DNA from: Cinnamomum chago
Taxonomy: Eukaryota; Streptophyta; Magnoliopsida; Laurales; Lauraceae
Direction of reading: 5' to 3'
Assembly: GCA_038049695.1 (NCBI GenBank)
Contig: CP142453.1
Location: forward strand, 18,232,001 to 18,296,000
DNA length: 64,000 nt
The notes under the pieces were generated by a model that worked only from the letters and a program-made list of their open reading frames with translations, did no database searches and had not been told where the DNA came from. Positions 33,632-45,659 of the stretch are shown here, piece after piece. The translations under genes were made by a program, and so were the position numbers. Within the stretch, counting starts at the first letter, position 1, and the number at the start of each line of letters is the position of its first letter.

Positions 33632-36592
33632 ATGCGCTGTAATGTGGTTCTTACAGCATTGAGTGCTACCGACTCAGATGTATGGTATTTAGACAGTAGA
33701 TGTTCAAGGCACATGACAGGAAACAAAGCCCTGTTTACTACCCTTGAAGATTATAACGGCGGTTCTGTCCGATTCGGAGATGGAGGTAAGGCCAAAGTTG
33801 TTGGAAAAGGTACTGTCTCCATACCAGGTATGTCTAAGCTAAATGATGTCTATTTGGTTGATGGCTTAAAAACAAATCTGTTGAGTATAAGTCAACTGTG
33901 CGACAATTATCATGAAGTGCATTTCTCTGCTCAAGAATGCACAATTGTGGATAACAAAAGCAAAACAGTAATTCATGGCATGAGAAACTCGGGAAACTGT
34001 TATGTTGTCTCCTCAGACAAAACTTTGACTTGCAATTCAGCAATCATAAGTGACATTGAGCTTTGGCACCAAAGACTTGGACATGTGAATTACAAAGATC
34101 TTGAAAAGTTGTCTACACATGAGTTGGTTCGTGGCCTCCCGAAACTCAAAAAGGTTCCAAATACTGTGTGTGGCCCCTGCCAACTTGGTAAACAAATCAA
34201 AGCTACACACAAAAAGATTGATTCCCTTACTACAAAGAGGCCACTGGAATTACTTCACATGGATCTGATGGGACCCACAAAGGTTGAAAGCATAGGCGGT
34301 AAAAAATATATATTTTTAACTGTTGATGATTTCTCTTGCCTCACTTGGGTTCGGTTTTTACGCGATAAATCAGAGACGTTTCTTGTATTTACTGATTTGT
34401 GGTCTCTTCTTATTGCAGATAAAGGTCAAGAATTTGGAGGAGTCTCTAGAATAAGATCAGATCATGGCACCGAATTTCAAAATTCGGATTTTTCTGTCTT
34501 TTTCTCAACACATAGAATCAAACATGAGTTCTCTGCACCCAAAACACCTCAGCAGAATGGGGTTGTTGAAAGAAAAAATAGAGTGGTCCAAGAGATGGCT
34601 CGAGTGATGTTACACAGCAAAAATATCCCTCAAAGATTTTGGGCTGAGGCTGTTAATACAACAGTTTATGTGATAAATCGTGTTTATCTTCGCCCAGGGA
34701 CCAAGTCAACTCCATATGAATTGTGGACTGGAGTCAAGCCAAACATTAAATATTTTCGAACTTTTGGCAGCAAGTGTTACATCCTCCGTGATAGAGAACA
34801 CTTGACTAAATTTGACTCCAGGAGTGATGAAGGAATCTTCCTCGGTTACTCCTCCACCAGTAAAGCTTATCGGGTGTTCCATTTGAAGAATTCTATTGTT
34901 ATGGAATCGATAAATGTTGTTGTTGATGATGCAGGTACTCTTGATCAATTATCCGATGATGATGAGGGACTGAATTTTTCCCCATCTCCTGTGCAGGTTG
35001 AAAACTCAACAAAAAGCCATGAAGAACCTGACTCATCCAAGACACTTGATGCCTCTGAATCTGCTGAATCAAAAAGTCCAAGCAAAAACGTCGCTGAAAG
35101 CACGGTTCCAAATATCATTAAGCATTTTGAAGAGAAGCGCACAACTCCTCTACCTGTACACCCGCGATCGCAAAAAGGTCAAGTCATCAAGGATCACCCC
35201 CTTGACACAGTTATTGGTGAGATCTCAGCACCCATGAAAACTCGCAAATAGGTACGTGATGAGGTAAGTCACGTTTGTTATGTCTCTACTCTTGAACCGA
35301 AAAATATCAAAGCTGCTCTTAATGATGATTCTTGGATTAATGCTATGCATGATGAACTGGCTCAATTTGAAAGAAACTGTGTTTGGGAGCTTGTTCCGAG
35401 ACCCACTGATTTAAATGTCATCGGTACCAAATGGATCTTCAAAAACAAGACCGATGAATCTGGTCAAGTTATCAGAAATAAAGCTCGTCTAGTGGCCCAG
35501 GGTTACACTCAAGTAGAGGGGATCGACTTTGATGAAACTTTTGCACCGGTTGCTAGATTAGAATCTGTGAGATTGTTACTTGCCATTGCTTGCTATTTGA
35601 ATATAAAATTGTTCCAGATGGATGTGAAGAGTGCCTTCCTAAATGGGTTTTTGAATGAGTTAGTCTATGTTGAACAGCCAAAAGGGTTTGAAGATCCACA
35701 TTACCCTGATCACGTCTTTAAACTGAAAAAGGCACTGTATGGTTTGAAACAAGCACCTCGAGCATGGTATGAGAGATTCACGGTCTTTCTCATTGAGCAT
35801 GGGTTTTCTAGAGGTAGCGTTGATAAAACACTGTTCATCAGACATGACAAGAGTGATATCGTCATTGCACAAGTCTATGTAGATGATATAATCTTTGGTT
35901 CTACCTCTGAGATGTTGGCTGAAAAATTTGCTGGAAGAATGGCAACTGAATTTGAGATGAGCATGGTGGGAGAGCTATCTTTCTTTTTGGGCCTTTAAAT
36001 CAAACAAACTCCGTCTGGAATTTTTGTTTCTCAACCAAAATATGCCAGAGAATTATTGAAGAAATTTGGAATGCAATCCTCGAAGCATGCAAGGACACTA
36101 ATGAGCACTACCGCTAAAATCAGTCTTGATGCCAATGGACAGGACTCTGATGAGAAAGCCTATAGAAGCATGATAGGCAGTTTACTCTATCTCACTGCGA
36201 GTCGTCCGGAAATTGCTTATAGTGTTGGAGTATGTGCAAGATTTCAATCCAAACCTAAACTCTCACATGTTCATGCTGTGAAACGCATTTTGAAATACAT
36301 CGGTGGCACAACTGAATTTGGAATTTGGATGTCTAAAGATACCAACACGACTGTGGTTGGTTTTTCGGATGCTGATAGGGCTGGCTGTGTAGATGATCGA
36401 AAAAGCACTTCTGGTGGATGTTTCTTTGTGGGAAATAATCTCATGGCTTGGCATAGTAAGAAGCAGACTTCGACCTCTCTGTTGACTGCTGAGGCTGAAT
36501 ATATTGCTGCTGGTAGTTGTTGCACACAACTTCTTTGGATGAAACAAATGCTACAAGATTATGGAATTGAGCAAGAAACCATGAAAACGTGA
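33632..36592 (+). CDS. pol region (protease, integrase, RT, RNase H) of the Sirevirus-like element
   Basis: Copia order is visible: a protease segment near 33675-33720; integrase with its HHCC-type zinc region (HQRLGHVNYKDL … CGPCQLGK) and catalytic-core text (DDFSCLTWVRF, SDHGTEF, PQQNGVVERKNR) at about 34060-34600; RT (LVAQGYTQVEGIDFDETFAP, QMDVKSAFLNG, YVDDIIFG) at about 35400-35900; RNase H (SDADRAGCVDDRKSTSGG) at about 36365-36590. The region is interrupted and is described as a fossil. Confidence 0.88.
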
Positions 36593-38486
36593 TAATCAAA
36601 GTGCAATAGACATTTCCAAGAATCCAATCCAACACTCACACACCAAGCATATAGATATTAGACATCATTTCATCCGTGATTTGGTTGAGGAAGGAACAAT
36701 TTCACTTCATCACATCTCCACCGACGCTCAACTTGCGGATATCTTCACCAAACCCTTGGATGCGGCACGGTTTGAATCTTTGTGTAAATCGTTAGGGATT
36801 TTGTTAATTCCCTACACTCCATCATAATTTTTACTTGTCTAAGTGCACACTTCACTTTCACATTTTATTTTTTTTGCACGAAGTTATTCTCTCACTTCTA
36901 CTTTATGTTTAGTCTTTGCGAGATATTGCATTTCGGCTAAACCGGAGGAAGAGGGCTACCTTCGATTGTGTGTGAAAGCTACCAATTTTCTGGTAATTTT
37001 CAGTTGGAGAAGGCTACCATGATCGTAAGAGTGAAAGTCACCAATGAGGGTTTAGCCCGTCCCCGTTGCTTTGCAAAAAAATAAAAAATAAAAAATAAAT
37101 TGTGGCAAATTTTCCCTTACAATTTACTTTACAGAGTTAAAAAAAAAAAGGGGAAACTCATATGCTCCACTGTTAATAGATGGGTGTGCTCCCTATGCTG
37201 GAAATAAGTGCATCTTAACGAGATTTACATGAAGTAGGACGCACAATTTTTTTCCCATATCACTGTTCACATTCTCACTGTGTGCTTAGCCATGTAAACT
37301 TTACTACAGTACCATCTTGTCACTGTTCATGGAGAGTTTTGACCTAAAATAGAGACGTTGAAGAATTTTTGCCGCGCTGCATTCAAAGAGTTGGAACCCT
37401 TGGCAGTTCGCTCGAGCGACCATGACTGACCGCTCGAGCGAACCCACGCATTAAAAGCGCGCACGAACTTCCTTCCTCCCCCATTTTCTTTCCTTTCTCT
37501 CCCTGATTTCCCTTGCGGTTTCCTCCTGTTTTTCTTCTTCACTTCAGTGCGATCCATCCTTTCCTCAAGGTATTTTTTTCTATTTTCTCTTTAAAGTTGT
37601 TTACTTTCCATTGTTATTCTCTGTTTTGCTATTTTTTTTTTTTTCATTCTGTTTGATTGATATGCATTTTGAGTGTTAGGGTTTCTTTTTTTTTTTCATT
37701 TGTTCGGTATACCCTATTTTCACACATTCATGTTCGATTTTTTTTGCTTGCACACTACTTTCTGTTTTCTGTTTATATCACATCATGCATCTTCTTATTC
37801 TTCCTTTGCATTCTCTCACTATGGATTGGTTTCTTTGAAAATGCCTTCTTCTTTTATACCCAAATGCTCTATTCCATGTCTCTGAAAGTATTTGTCTCTC
37901 CTTGGCTATGAAAGAAAATTTCATTTTTTGCACATTTGTGGATGTGATGGAGATAAGTAATTGGAGATATGTGTGTGCCTTATGGGTTTTGTGGACTTCT
38001 TAGTTGGACATGGAGAATATGGATGGAATTTCATTCTCAAAGGTTGGTGTTTGTTAGTAGTTTGTGTTGTTGGTGATGGGTGGAGATACCCACGTTTCTC
38101 TATGCAGGTGGTGATCTTAGAATCTGATGTGTGTTCGGATGATTGGAGATCTCTTGGCTAGCACTTTTGCTGTGCCTTTCCTCTGGTATAATTGGAGATT
38201 GCTGTTGTTATGGCAATGTGGCTGGAATGGCTGCCCTCTGGCAGTTATGGAGATGGGTGGAGTTACCCATATTTTTTTGCAGGATGAGAACTGTTTTGTG
38301 ACAATTTAGAATTTGGATTGTGTCTGGATGGTGATGGTTGGATATACCCCATTTCCCTTTGAAGGGTGTGATCAATGGTGTATGATACTGGCAGTAGTTC
38401 TGATTAATGCTTGGGTGGGACTACCTATGTTAATTTTTGTGCAGGGACTTTGCCCTAATTGGTCTTTTTGGATTTACCTGACAGTT

Positions 38487-39494
38487 ATGGCTCCGAAAAA
38501 GCGCCCTCATGCAGAGGCTTCTTCTTCCTCATCTTTTGATCATACCCGGTTCCCAAGTCTTGCAAAGTCCACCTTGTTCTATGAACAGTTTGCACATCGT
38601 AACATTGAATCGGAGCGAGAAGTTGCAGAAGAGTTACATAACAAGGCTGTTTGTAGGAGTCTGGCAAATAGAGAATGGTACCCTTTGATGAAATTCGATG
38701 CTAAGAGGATACATGTGGACTTGGTCAGAGAATTTTATTGCAATCTGGAAGTGTTGGAGAATGGTTCTGTCAAGACCTATGTGAGAGGAAAATGGCTCAC
38801 CATCTCAGTAACAGATATTGCTGACTTTATCAATATTCCGGAGGAAGATGAGGCTGATTACCCACTACCGGATGAGCTGCCAGCCCCTATTGACTATGAT
38901 GCCATTGCCACCGTTCTTTGCGATGTGCCCACTCAGTGGCCTGGGGGGATAATTCTTCATGGGAACTTAACTGCTGAATATCGGTTTCTCAACCGATTTG
39001 TATGTCATAATCTAGAGCCCCGTGGTCATACCTCAGATGTTGCTCAGAAGAATGGCTACCTTCTCTTCTGCATTGGCACTGGAAAGCGCATCAATATTCC
39101 TCTTGTGTATCTTTATGTCGTGGTGCGCACATTGACTGTGAAAAGAAACTCTCTGTTACCCTTTGGAGTATTTATCACAGAGTTTCTCGCTTTCAAGGAA
39201 ATTCAAGTTCGTCAAAATGAACCGTTTGTGAAGGTGAAGAATCCCATCAATGCCCGAACAATTGCTCAGTCATCTGCACATGTTCCTCCCGCACATCGAG
39301 CTGTTGAAGACAATCAAGGAGAACAACAAGCTGCTGATGCACCAGGACAGGGGGAGCAACCAGGGTTGCATCAACGATTTGATCAGCTGGCACTTCAAGT
39401 TCAGGATCTCTCCGCCAGGGTTGACTCGGGATTCACTCAAGTTAATGCAGCTCTTGCGGAGCTTCTCGCAAGAATGGGACAAGGCCCGCAATGA
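38487..39494 (+). CDS. Extra 3' reading frame of the Sirevirus-like element (plant transposon protein domain)
   Basis: The open stretch from MAPKKRPHAEASSS is about 335 residues. The text FYCNLEVLENGSVKTYVRGK…DIADFINIP resembles the domain known as putative plant transposon protein (Transposase_32-like), found in the extra, envelope-position frames of Athila- and Sirevirus-type elements. The C-terminus is Gln-rich with a short coiled coil. No transmembrane segments or signal peptide are apparent after this start, so an envelope role is not supported here. A CT-rich leader with a good donor (caag|gtatttt near 37569) and an acceptor (gtgcag|gg near 38445) lie upstream, which fits the spliced expression proposed for such frames. 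Confidence 0.7.
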   Translation: MAPKKRPHAEASSSSSFDHTRFPSLAKSTLFYEQFAHRNIESEREVAEELHNKAVCRSLANREWYPLMKFDAKRIHVDLVREFYCNLEVLENGSVKTYVRGKWLTISVTDIADFINIPEEDEADYPLPDELPAPIDYDAIATVLCDVPTQWPGGIILHGNLTAEYRFLNRFVCHNLEPRGHTSDVAQKNGYLLFCIGTGKRINIPLVYLYVVVRTLTVKRNSLLPFGVFITEFLAFKEIQVRQNEPFVKVKNPINARTIAQSSAHVPPAHRAVEDNQGEQQAADAPGQGEQPGLHQRFDQLALQVQDLSARVDSGFTQVNAALAELLARMGQGPQ

Positions 39495-39945
39495 TTTTAA
39501 TACTTGCTTTTACATTGTTATTTTGCTCCTGGTTCTTTGCTAACTCGTCTATTTTGGTGCTTACTTGCTAGTTTCTTGACAATTACTCTCACTCATTCTC
39601 CTTAGATACTTATTTTGGTATATGTTTATGATTGGGATATGTTTATGCACTACTTAGAGTTTCTGTTGCTTGCTATCTTACTCTCTCTTATTACTGCTTA
39701 TTGGCTTAATAGTATTATTTCTATCCCTTATTGTCAATTGATGGACAAAAAGGGGGAGTAGTGGGGTGGTGTGTTTATTTTCTATGATTCCTTTCATTTG
39801 ATCTTGAAAGTCACTGCAGGTACTTCTTTCATAAGCGATGCTGAAGTCTCGTCTTGAGTTGGTCTTGTTTTTAGTTTAAGTTGGTTTGTTGGGTAGAATT
39901 TTCATGTATTAGGGGTTTTGTCCATGAATTGCCAAAGGGGGAGAT

Positions 39946-40967
39946 TGTAAGGATTTAAATTGGCTAATTCATTGGAGTTTGGACAAAATCGGGATTCTTA
40001 ATATCTTGTATTGAGTTTAGGAATGGACTGTAAGAGCTCTAAACAGAAGGAGATTGAATGAGTTCGGACTCTGTCTAATTGAGTTGGTCGCTCGAGCGAT
40101 CATTCATCCGCTCGAGCGGACCAAACAGAGAGCTAAACGCTCGACCCTACAATTTGTGCGCCCAAACGATCAAGGTTCTGGAATGAAGGCTCTGAGTTCG
40201 CACGACAGTCGCTCGAGCGAACCTCTCACAGAGAGTTAGTCGCTCGAGCGAACCTCTCACAGAGAGTTGGTCGCTTGAACGCATTTTAATATTCGATCGA
40301 CCAACCAATCAGTGCGCTGTCCGGCTGTTACCAAAGAGCGGGTCGCTCGAGCGAACCCCCATGACCGCTCGAGCGAACCTGGGATTTCTAATTCAAGAAG
40401 AACTCCTATTTCTATTCTCAATGAAAGAAGTTACCTGTTTTGAAGATGCCTGAGTTGCATGAAATTCTTCCTAGATATAGGCTATTCATCTCTCCTCTCT
40501 AAACAACTCTGAATTAGAAGAAATCTAAGAGTGTGAGAGATCCATCTTTCTGCCCCAAGGCTGCCATTACAGAAGCTATGCTGCTGGTTCAAGTCTTGGT
40601 CTGATTTCCACCACTTCTCTTGAAGACGTTGTTGTTCAAGCACGGTGAAGGTGCACGACGAGTTGTTAGCAAGTTCTTTGCAGTCCTTAGGTTGAGTCAG
40701 CAACTGGGAAAAAGGGTTGTGAGTTTTCTTGTAACTTTCAATTTTCATAGTGCTTGGTTGTCTGTTGGCCTAGACGATAAGGCCCGTGGTTTTTTCCCGA
40801 GTAGGGTTTTCCACGTAAAAATCCTGTGTCTGTATCTCTCTTGTGGTGTGATTGTTTTAAAACAGGAATAGGGTTAACTATTAGTTTAATCACTTAGTTT
40901 TGATATTCATCTGAGATCATATAAGTGGGACCTCTGTTTGTGTTAAGGCAAGTTAACTGGTTTTTCA
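39946..40967 (+). repeat. 3' LTR of the Sirevirus-like element
   Basis: 1022 bp, preceded by the purine tract CCAAAGGGGGAGAT. It is longer than the 5' LTR and carries six CGCTCGAGCG palindromes (40089, 40109, 40210, 40241, 40344, 40366). Confidence 0.93.
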
Positions 40968-40972
40968 CTATT

Positions 40973-41225
40973 GCTCGTAGGAGAATATTTCTTGCTCATT
41001 TGGTTGGGCACTCTGGTTTTTATCTAATACTAATAACTTTCATGGGTTCCTTCACCTGTCAGCGAAATGGTTGGGGTTTTTCTTCTTATAGGGTCTTTCT
41101 GTTTTTTTCCATGGCTTGGATCTCTCATGTGTCCTAAGCCCTTTGGTTGGGTGCGACTATAATAATAACAATAACAGTAATAGCAAACAACAACATAAAA
41201 CATAATAACAATATTTACTCGCTAC
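40973..41225 (+). mobile_element. LINE/SINE-type retroposon 3' end (unit 1 copy)
   Basis: Ends with ggttgggtgcgactataataataacaataac, given in part; this ttgggtgcgac plus taa-rich tail is characteristic of plant non-LTR retroposon 3' ends (RTE-like). The matching copy in unit 2 is at 53618-53860. No RT coding was seen. Confidence 0.4.
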
Positions 41226-41329
41226 AATGAGGAATGGGGAACTCTACACCTGGTTTTAATAGCTAAAAATTAAGATCATCTCCTTCAATGGGCCGACCCC
41301 AGACTTGGTCCCATAGATTGAAGCATATT

Positions 41330-41520
41330 GCTAGAGATAGGATTAGGTTGGTTGGTTTGATTATTAGAGATAAAATAGATATTTGTTAGAGATTTTAGGA
41401 TTGCATTTGAATTTGAGTAATCTTTGTTATTGTTATGTATAAATCGAGAGGATTTCCTCTCTTGATAGTTACTTGATAGTTACGTTGATTTTATGAAAAT
41501 AATTTGAAAGTCTTTATGGC
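41330..41520 (+). mobile_element. Old TRIM/LTR relic (unit 1 copy)
   Basis: tgttagagattttagg near 41385 and a TATA-like tgtataaatcgag are followed by tatggcattagagttggg, which resembles a decayed TGGTATTAGAGC primer site. The unit 2 copy (54000-54190) keeps tggtattggagc. Both are remnants. Confidence 0.35.
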
Positions 41521-42590
41521 ATTAGAGTTGGGCCCGGCGATAATATTGCGATCAAGCGAGGTAGGACCTTGTTTCCGCAATTATCACTGTCACTTGGATC
41601 CTCTCTTATCCATCCATCAACTCAAGCCTTACCATCTCGTCAACTTCGTGAAAAAATCGCAACTCTCTCTTATCCATCCATCTACTTAAGCCTTATAATC
41701 TCGTCAGCTTCATCGAATTGCACAATCGAAGCTTCTGGGAAAATCTTTTAAAAAAAAATTAGGTGATTTGGACTGAGTAAATCATTTATTTGCTTGAATA
41801 AAGGATGGGAAGCCCGAACACGTTATTGAAAGCCCTGCTGACTCAGGTTGATGCACTAAATGGTTGGGCTTATATGGCCTGTATTTAAAAGTCAAGCTGA
41901 GGACCTGGCTCATGAACACCCCTATAGTTAAGTCTATCATCATGCATGGATTAGATGATTGAAAGGGGAAACCAGTATATTTGTCTGTTTGGCCAAACCA
42001 ATGGATCTGAAATCACACATTTTGACCGTGTGGTGGGAGAGAGGCTAGTTTCCAAGCCATAAGAGAACACATCATATGTTCGTGCTTCTCTGAAAATAGA
42101 AACATAAAAGACACATTGGACGCTTCTTGTGCATCTACTGGGAGGACCGAGGTAGATTGTTCTTGGGGCCGAAGCACCCACCATACCCAAGAAAGTTAAA
42201 AAATTAAAAAAAAAAACCCGGTGGATTTTGAAAATTATTATGTGTTTTTCTTTTACGTTAACCCCTTTTCCCAATATTTCTTTTACATTTTCTTCTCCTT
42301 CTCTACCATGAAAACAGAAACATTGAGCTACAAGGAAAGCCCCATAACAATTTGCTCTCTATTGCATAATCTCCTCCTTTCACAGATTCACCCTCTCACT
42401 CATGCATGAACACATGAGGTGCCCCCTATTGCATTATTTTCATTGAGAATTGTTTCTCTATTTATTGACTACCACAATTATCATTAACATCAAAACTAGT
42501 CCTAACCATATCATGATATGTAAGGATCCGATTCTATATCTGCATGGCTTAATATAGTGGGTCAGCTTTGATCTAGTGGATTAGTTGTTA
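41521..42590. repeat. Tail of duplication unit 1
   Basis: Matches 54191-54310 plus 57062-57902 of unit 2 up to ctagtcctaacc (42510 and 57902), after which the two diverge. No gene recognised. Confidence 0.75.
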
Positions 42591-43848
42591 TGTTGCGACC
42601 CAGTTTTATCAAATAATAATAATAATAAGTTGACAATGAGAATTAATTTATAAAGAAATTAATTCTTTATTTATTTTTATTTTTTTGTAGATCTAGGGTC
42701 AAATTACAATTTTTAAGAGAATTTGGGACTCAATTACCTTGGTGTGGTCCACTAAGTAATTAGGTGATTTTCTTTATAAAATAAATGGGATGTAACTCAT
42801 GGCATAAAGGAAGGTAGAGAGAGATTTGGCAAAATCTCTTAAAAGGGATTAAAGGGAATTAACCCATGTCATAAAGGAAGGTGGAGAGATCTTTGGAAAA
42901 ATGTCTTAAATGAAATGAATGGGAATTGACCATGGCATCTATGGGTATGATGACCAAGAAAGATATAAAATCCCACCTTTCCCTTATTTCCTCTCTTCCT
43001 CACAGGGAATTAACAACCTCTTTCTTCTATATGCCACAAGTAAGAGATGATCATAGGTGGGGGCTTTCATCTAGGGACTGGCACTTTTCAATCTCTTCAT
43101 GGACCCAAGGTATGTGATCTACACTCAAGGCTCCTTTGATTTGTTTTTATAATTATCATCTCTTTATAATAATTAATCTATGGCTAATATCTGCGTTGTG
43201 GGACCCATGATAAGATATCATGTAATCCCATTCTATTCATATAACATGTCATCATGATCTCCATGATTGTTAGGTGTGAATATGTTTTATTTGAGTTCAC
43301 CCTCTCTTGTGTTTTGATTTATGGTTCTTAATGTGATTTATATTTATTATTCACTTATGCTTTGATTTAGATATATGCATTGTAGTACCAAAATTAATTT
43401 AGCCATCGATCTCTTTCTTATTTTGATTAAGATCTAAGACTTCTAATATGAAATTTGACTTGACATCTAAGTTGGCCACTAAGTACTTGATTTTAGTTGA
43501 TTTGATGAAAACCAATTGGTGGGCCACTATGTGCATGATTTTTATTTGATTCTAATATGAGTCAAGGTGGGACATGGTAAACCATGGCTCGTTGCCTGCT
43601 GCATGGTTCCAGCTGAGCTGGGCCTGCTGGTTCGGGTTGGGTTTGACCCATCTTGGGCCCAATTCAGTTTTTGGGTCAGGTATCTAAAAGGCCCTACTCA
43701 TTAGACGGTATCCATTTGTGAACTAATTGATCCAACTCGGACCCTGAACTGATCCAATTTATGGCTCAAAATCTGACCCTGTACCCCAATGCAACCTAAG
43801 CTTAAAGAAAGGATCTTTGATTGGCTAGATCAAGTGGATTTCAGGTAA

Positions 43849-45160
43849 TGTTTGGATCGTCTTAAGTTTGGGTCTTAATGTCTTTTGTCTTAAGCGCTAA
43901 GACAAAAAAACTAAATAAGATTGTTTGGTACGCAATAACAACATGTCTTAAGCGCTAAGACGACTTGTTATTTAAGACGAGATTTATCTTAATTCTAGGA
44001 GCTCAAAATCCAGGTCCTGGAATTAAGACCCCAACATCTTAAGCGGTAACACAGTTCAGGACTTTAAAATAATTTTAAAATTTCCATAATAACTCTCACC
44101 AATATCAACGATTCGAGCCCTAATCTCTCTATCTCTTTCGTTGCACCTCCTCATGACAATTTGGCTAACCAACATACTTTTGGATGAGATGGGAAGTTAT
44201 AGAAATATGATTGCAGATCTATTATCCTTACGGTACAGTAGCATTTTTTATTTTTTATTTTAATTCATTTATATTTTCATTTTAATTTTTTTAAGTTGCT
44301 TTTTTGAAAAGATTTTGATTCTAACTATTGGATTCGAATATGTTTCTAAAAATATGCAGCAATTATGTCTAGAACTGCCCCCTTATGCTCTTGTGATGGC
44401 GGTCCAATGAAGAGATTCAGGGTAAATACGGTAAAAAATCATGAGAAATGGTTTTAAAAATATCCAAATTTTGAGGTAAATTTCGTACTAATTTTTTAAT
44501 GATTAATATTATTCTAAACTACTTGTTTTTCATTTTGGCAAAACCATAAAATGAGCATTTAAATGGGACAATGAGACCAATGAGTAAAAGCTTTTGTTTG
44601 TATGCTCCAAAATTTTCAAGGGAATCATTGCAAAGTGCAAAAAGTTCTAGATGTGGACTCAAAAGTGTTTTTGTGGCTTTGCTTGTTTTTTTTTTATTTT
44701 TTATTTTATCATTTTGGTGGTCGTTATAGTGATGTGTCTTTAGTCCTTTTATAAGCAAACTATTATTAAAGTTTATGTAATAATGTTGGTGATTATGACG
44801 TGGAACATGCATTGTGATAGTTAAAACATATATATATTTTTTAAGTTTAAAAAAACCAGTATAGAGTGTACTGGGCATTATCCGAGTTTAAAAAGAAACA
44901 TATTTGGAGTGTCACAGATGCTTTTTAGGCTTAAAACCATTTTTTTTAAATGACAGAAATTACCCTTAACTTAAGACATAGATAAAATGCATTACCAAAC
45001 AGTCTTATTTAATTCAGATATCATAGCGTTCGAGTGTTGCCAAACGATCTTATTACAGAACAGCTAATCAGATCTTAAACTCGCAGCTCTAATAAGATCT
45101 TAAACTCACAGATCTTTTTCAGACAGATTAAGACGTCAAAAAAATAAGACGATCCAAACA
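43849..45160. mobile_element. TIR DNA transposon, non-autonomous, with a captured exon
   Basis: Ends tgtttggatcgtctta and taagacgatccaaaca are perfect 16-bp inverted repeats. Flanking the tips, gaggcctt-like text suggests the true TIR is a little longer on the right. Subterminal repeats of cttaagcgctaagac occur inside. It carries a zinc-finger-like exon (44355-44475) but no transposase that I can recognise. The superfamily (hAT or PIF/Mutator) is unresolved because the target duplication is unclear. Confidence 0.65.
44355..44475 (+). pseudogene. Degenerate GRF-type zinc-finger exon
   Basis: From the ATG at 44365 the frame reads MSRTAPLCSCDGGPMKRF, then RVNTVKNHEKWF, a stop, then KYPNFE. This resembles the GRF zinc finger pattern (C-x-C … N-x-G-R-R-F-x-C-P-N-x-E), but two ligand positions and the GRR core are gone. 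It is bordered by an acceptor-like tatgcag and a donor-like GAG|GTAAAT, so it looks like one exon of a former gene. The stop and lost residues make it a pseudo-exon. Confidence 0.5.
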
Positions 45161-45659
45161 AGGCCTCAGTGTTTAGTTTTAACTCAAACTAATCTCACTT
45201 TTTATTGAATTTATAAGATTTGAAATCTGAATCACTCAAAATATTTAATGGTTTGAATTGTATAAGAAGATATGATAATCACCTTTCTAGGTAGGCTAGA
45301 GCGGTCCGATTAGGACCATTGGAATATTGTTTTGATGCATCTGAGCCCATTTGATCTTGGATCCTCAATCTATTTTACTATTAGAACTCTATTACTTAGA
45401 AATACCTCACTAATGGTTGCATTTCACTCTAGAAATAATTAAGTTGGATTATTGAAGGGAAAAATACTATGATTGTATGCTTAATGAGACTTATAAGACC
45501 CCTATCCATTTTATGATTGCGCATCTTAGAATATTAATCTCATCATGCGAAATAAGGACTTCAGTAGAATATATACTGCGCGCATGTGATAAATTATCAT
45601 GGCATAATATGTTGTGTGGATATAAGTAAAATGATATTTTAGTTTTGTGAAACGTTCCA

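Larger units (their letters stand above)
30847..40967 (+). mobile_element. Copia-superfamily, Sirevirus-like LTR retrotransposon, 10.1 kb
   Basis: The element is complete in outline: 5' LTR, primer site TGGTATCAGAGC (31714-31725), gag, protease/integrase/RT/RNase H region, an extra downstream reading frame, purine tracts and 3' LTR. It is flanked by the 5-bp duplication ctatt (30842-30846 and 40968-40972). Sirevirus traits are the long gag with a coiled coil after the zinc knuckle, the extra frame 3' of pol, and repeated AAGGGGGAG purine tracts near the 3' LTR (39747 and 39935). The coding body is broken, with about three to four interruptions by eye. The LTRs differ by only a few percent or less outside one length difference, so the insertion is young. 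Unit 2 of the duplication has the uninterrupted target, so it inserted after the duplication. Confidence 0.92.

Noticed and set aside
44519-44878. 119-codon minus-strand open frame inside the TIR transposon
   Set aside because: His/Asn/Lys-rich, low complexity, no transposase motif.
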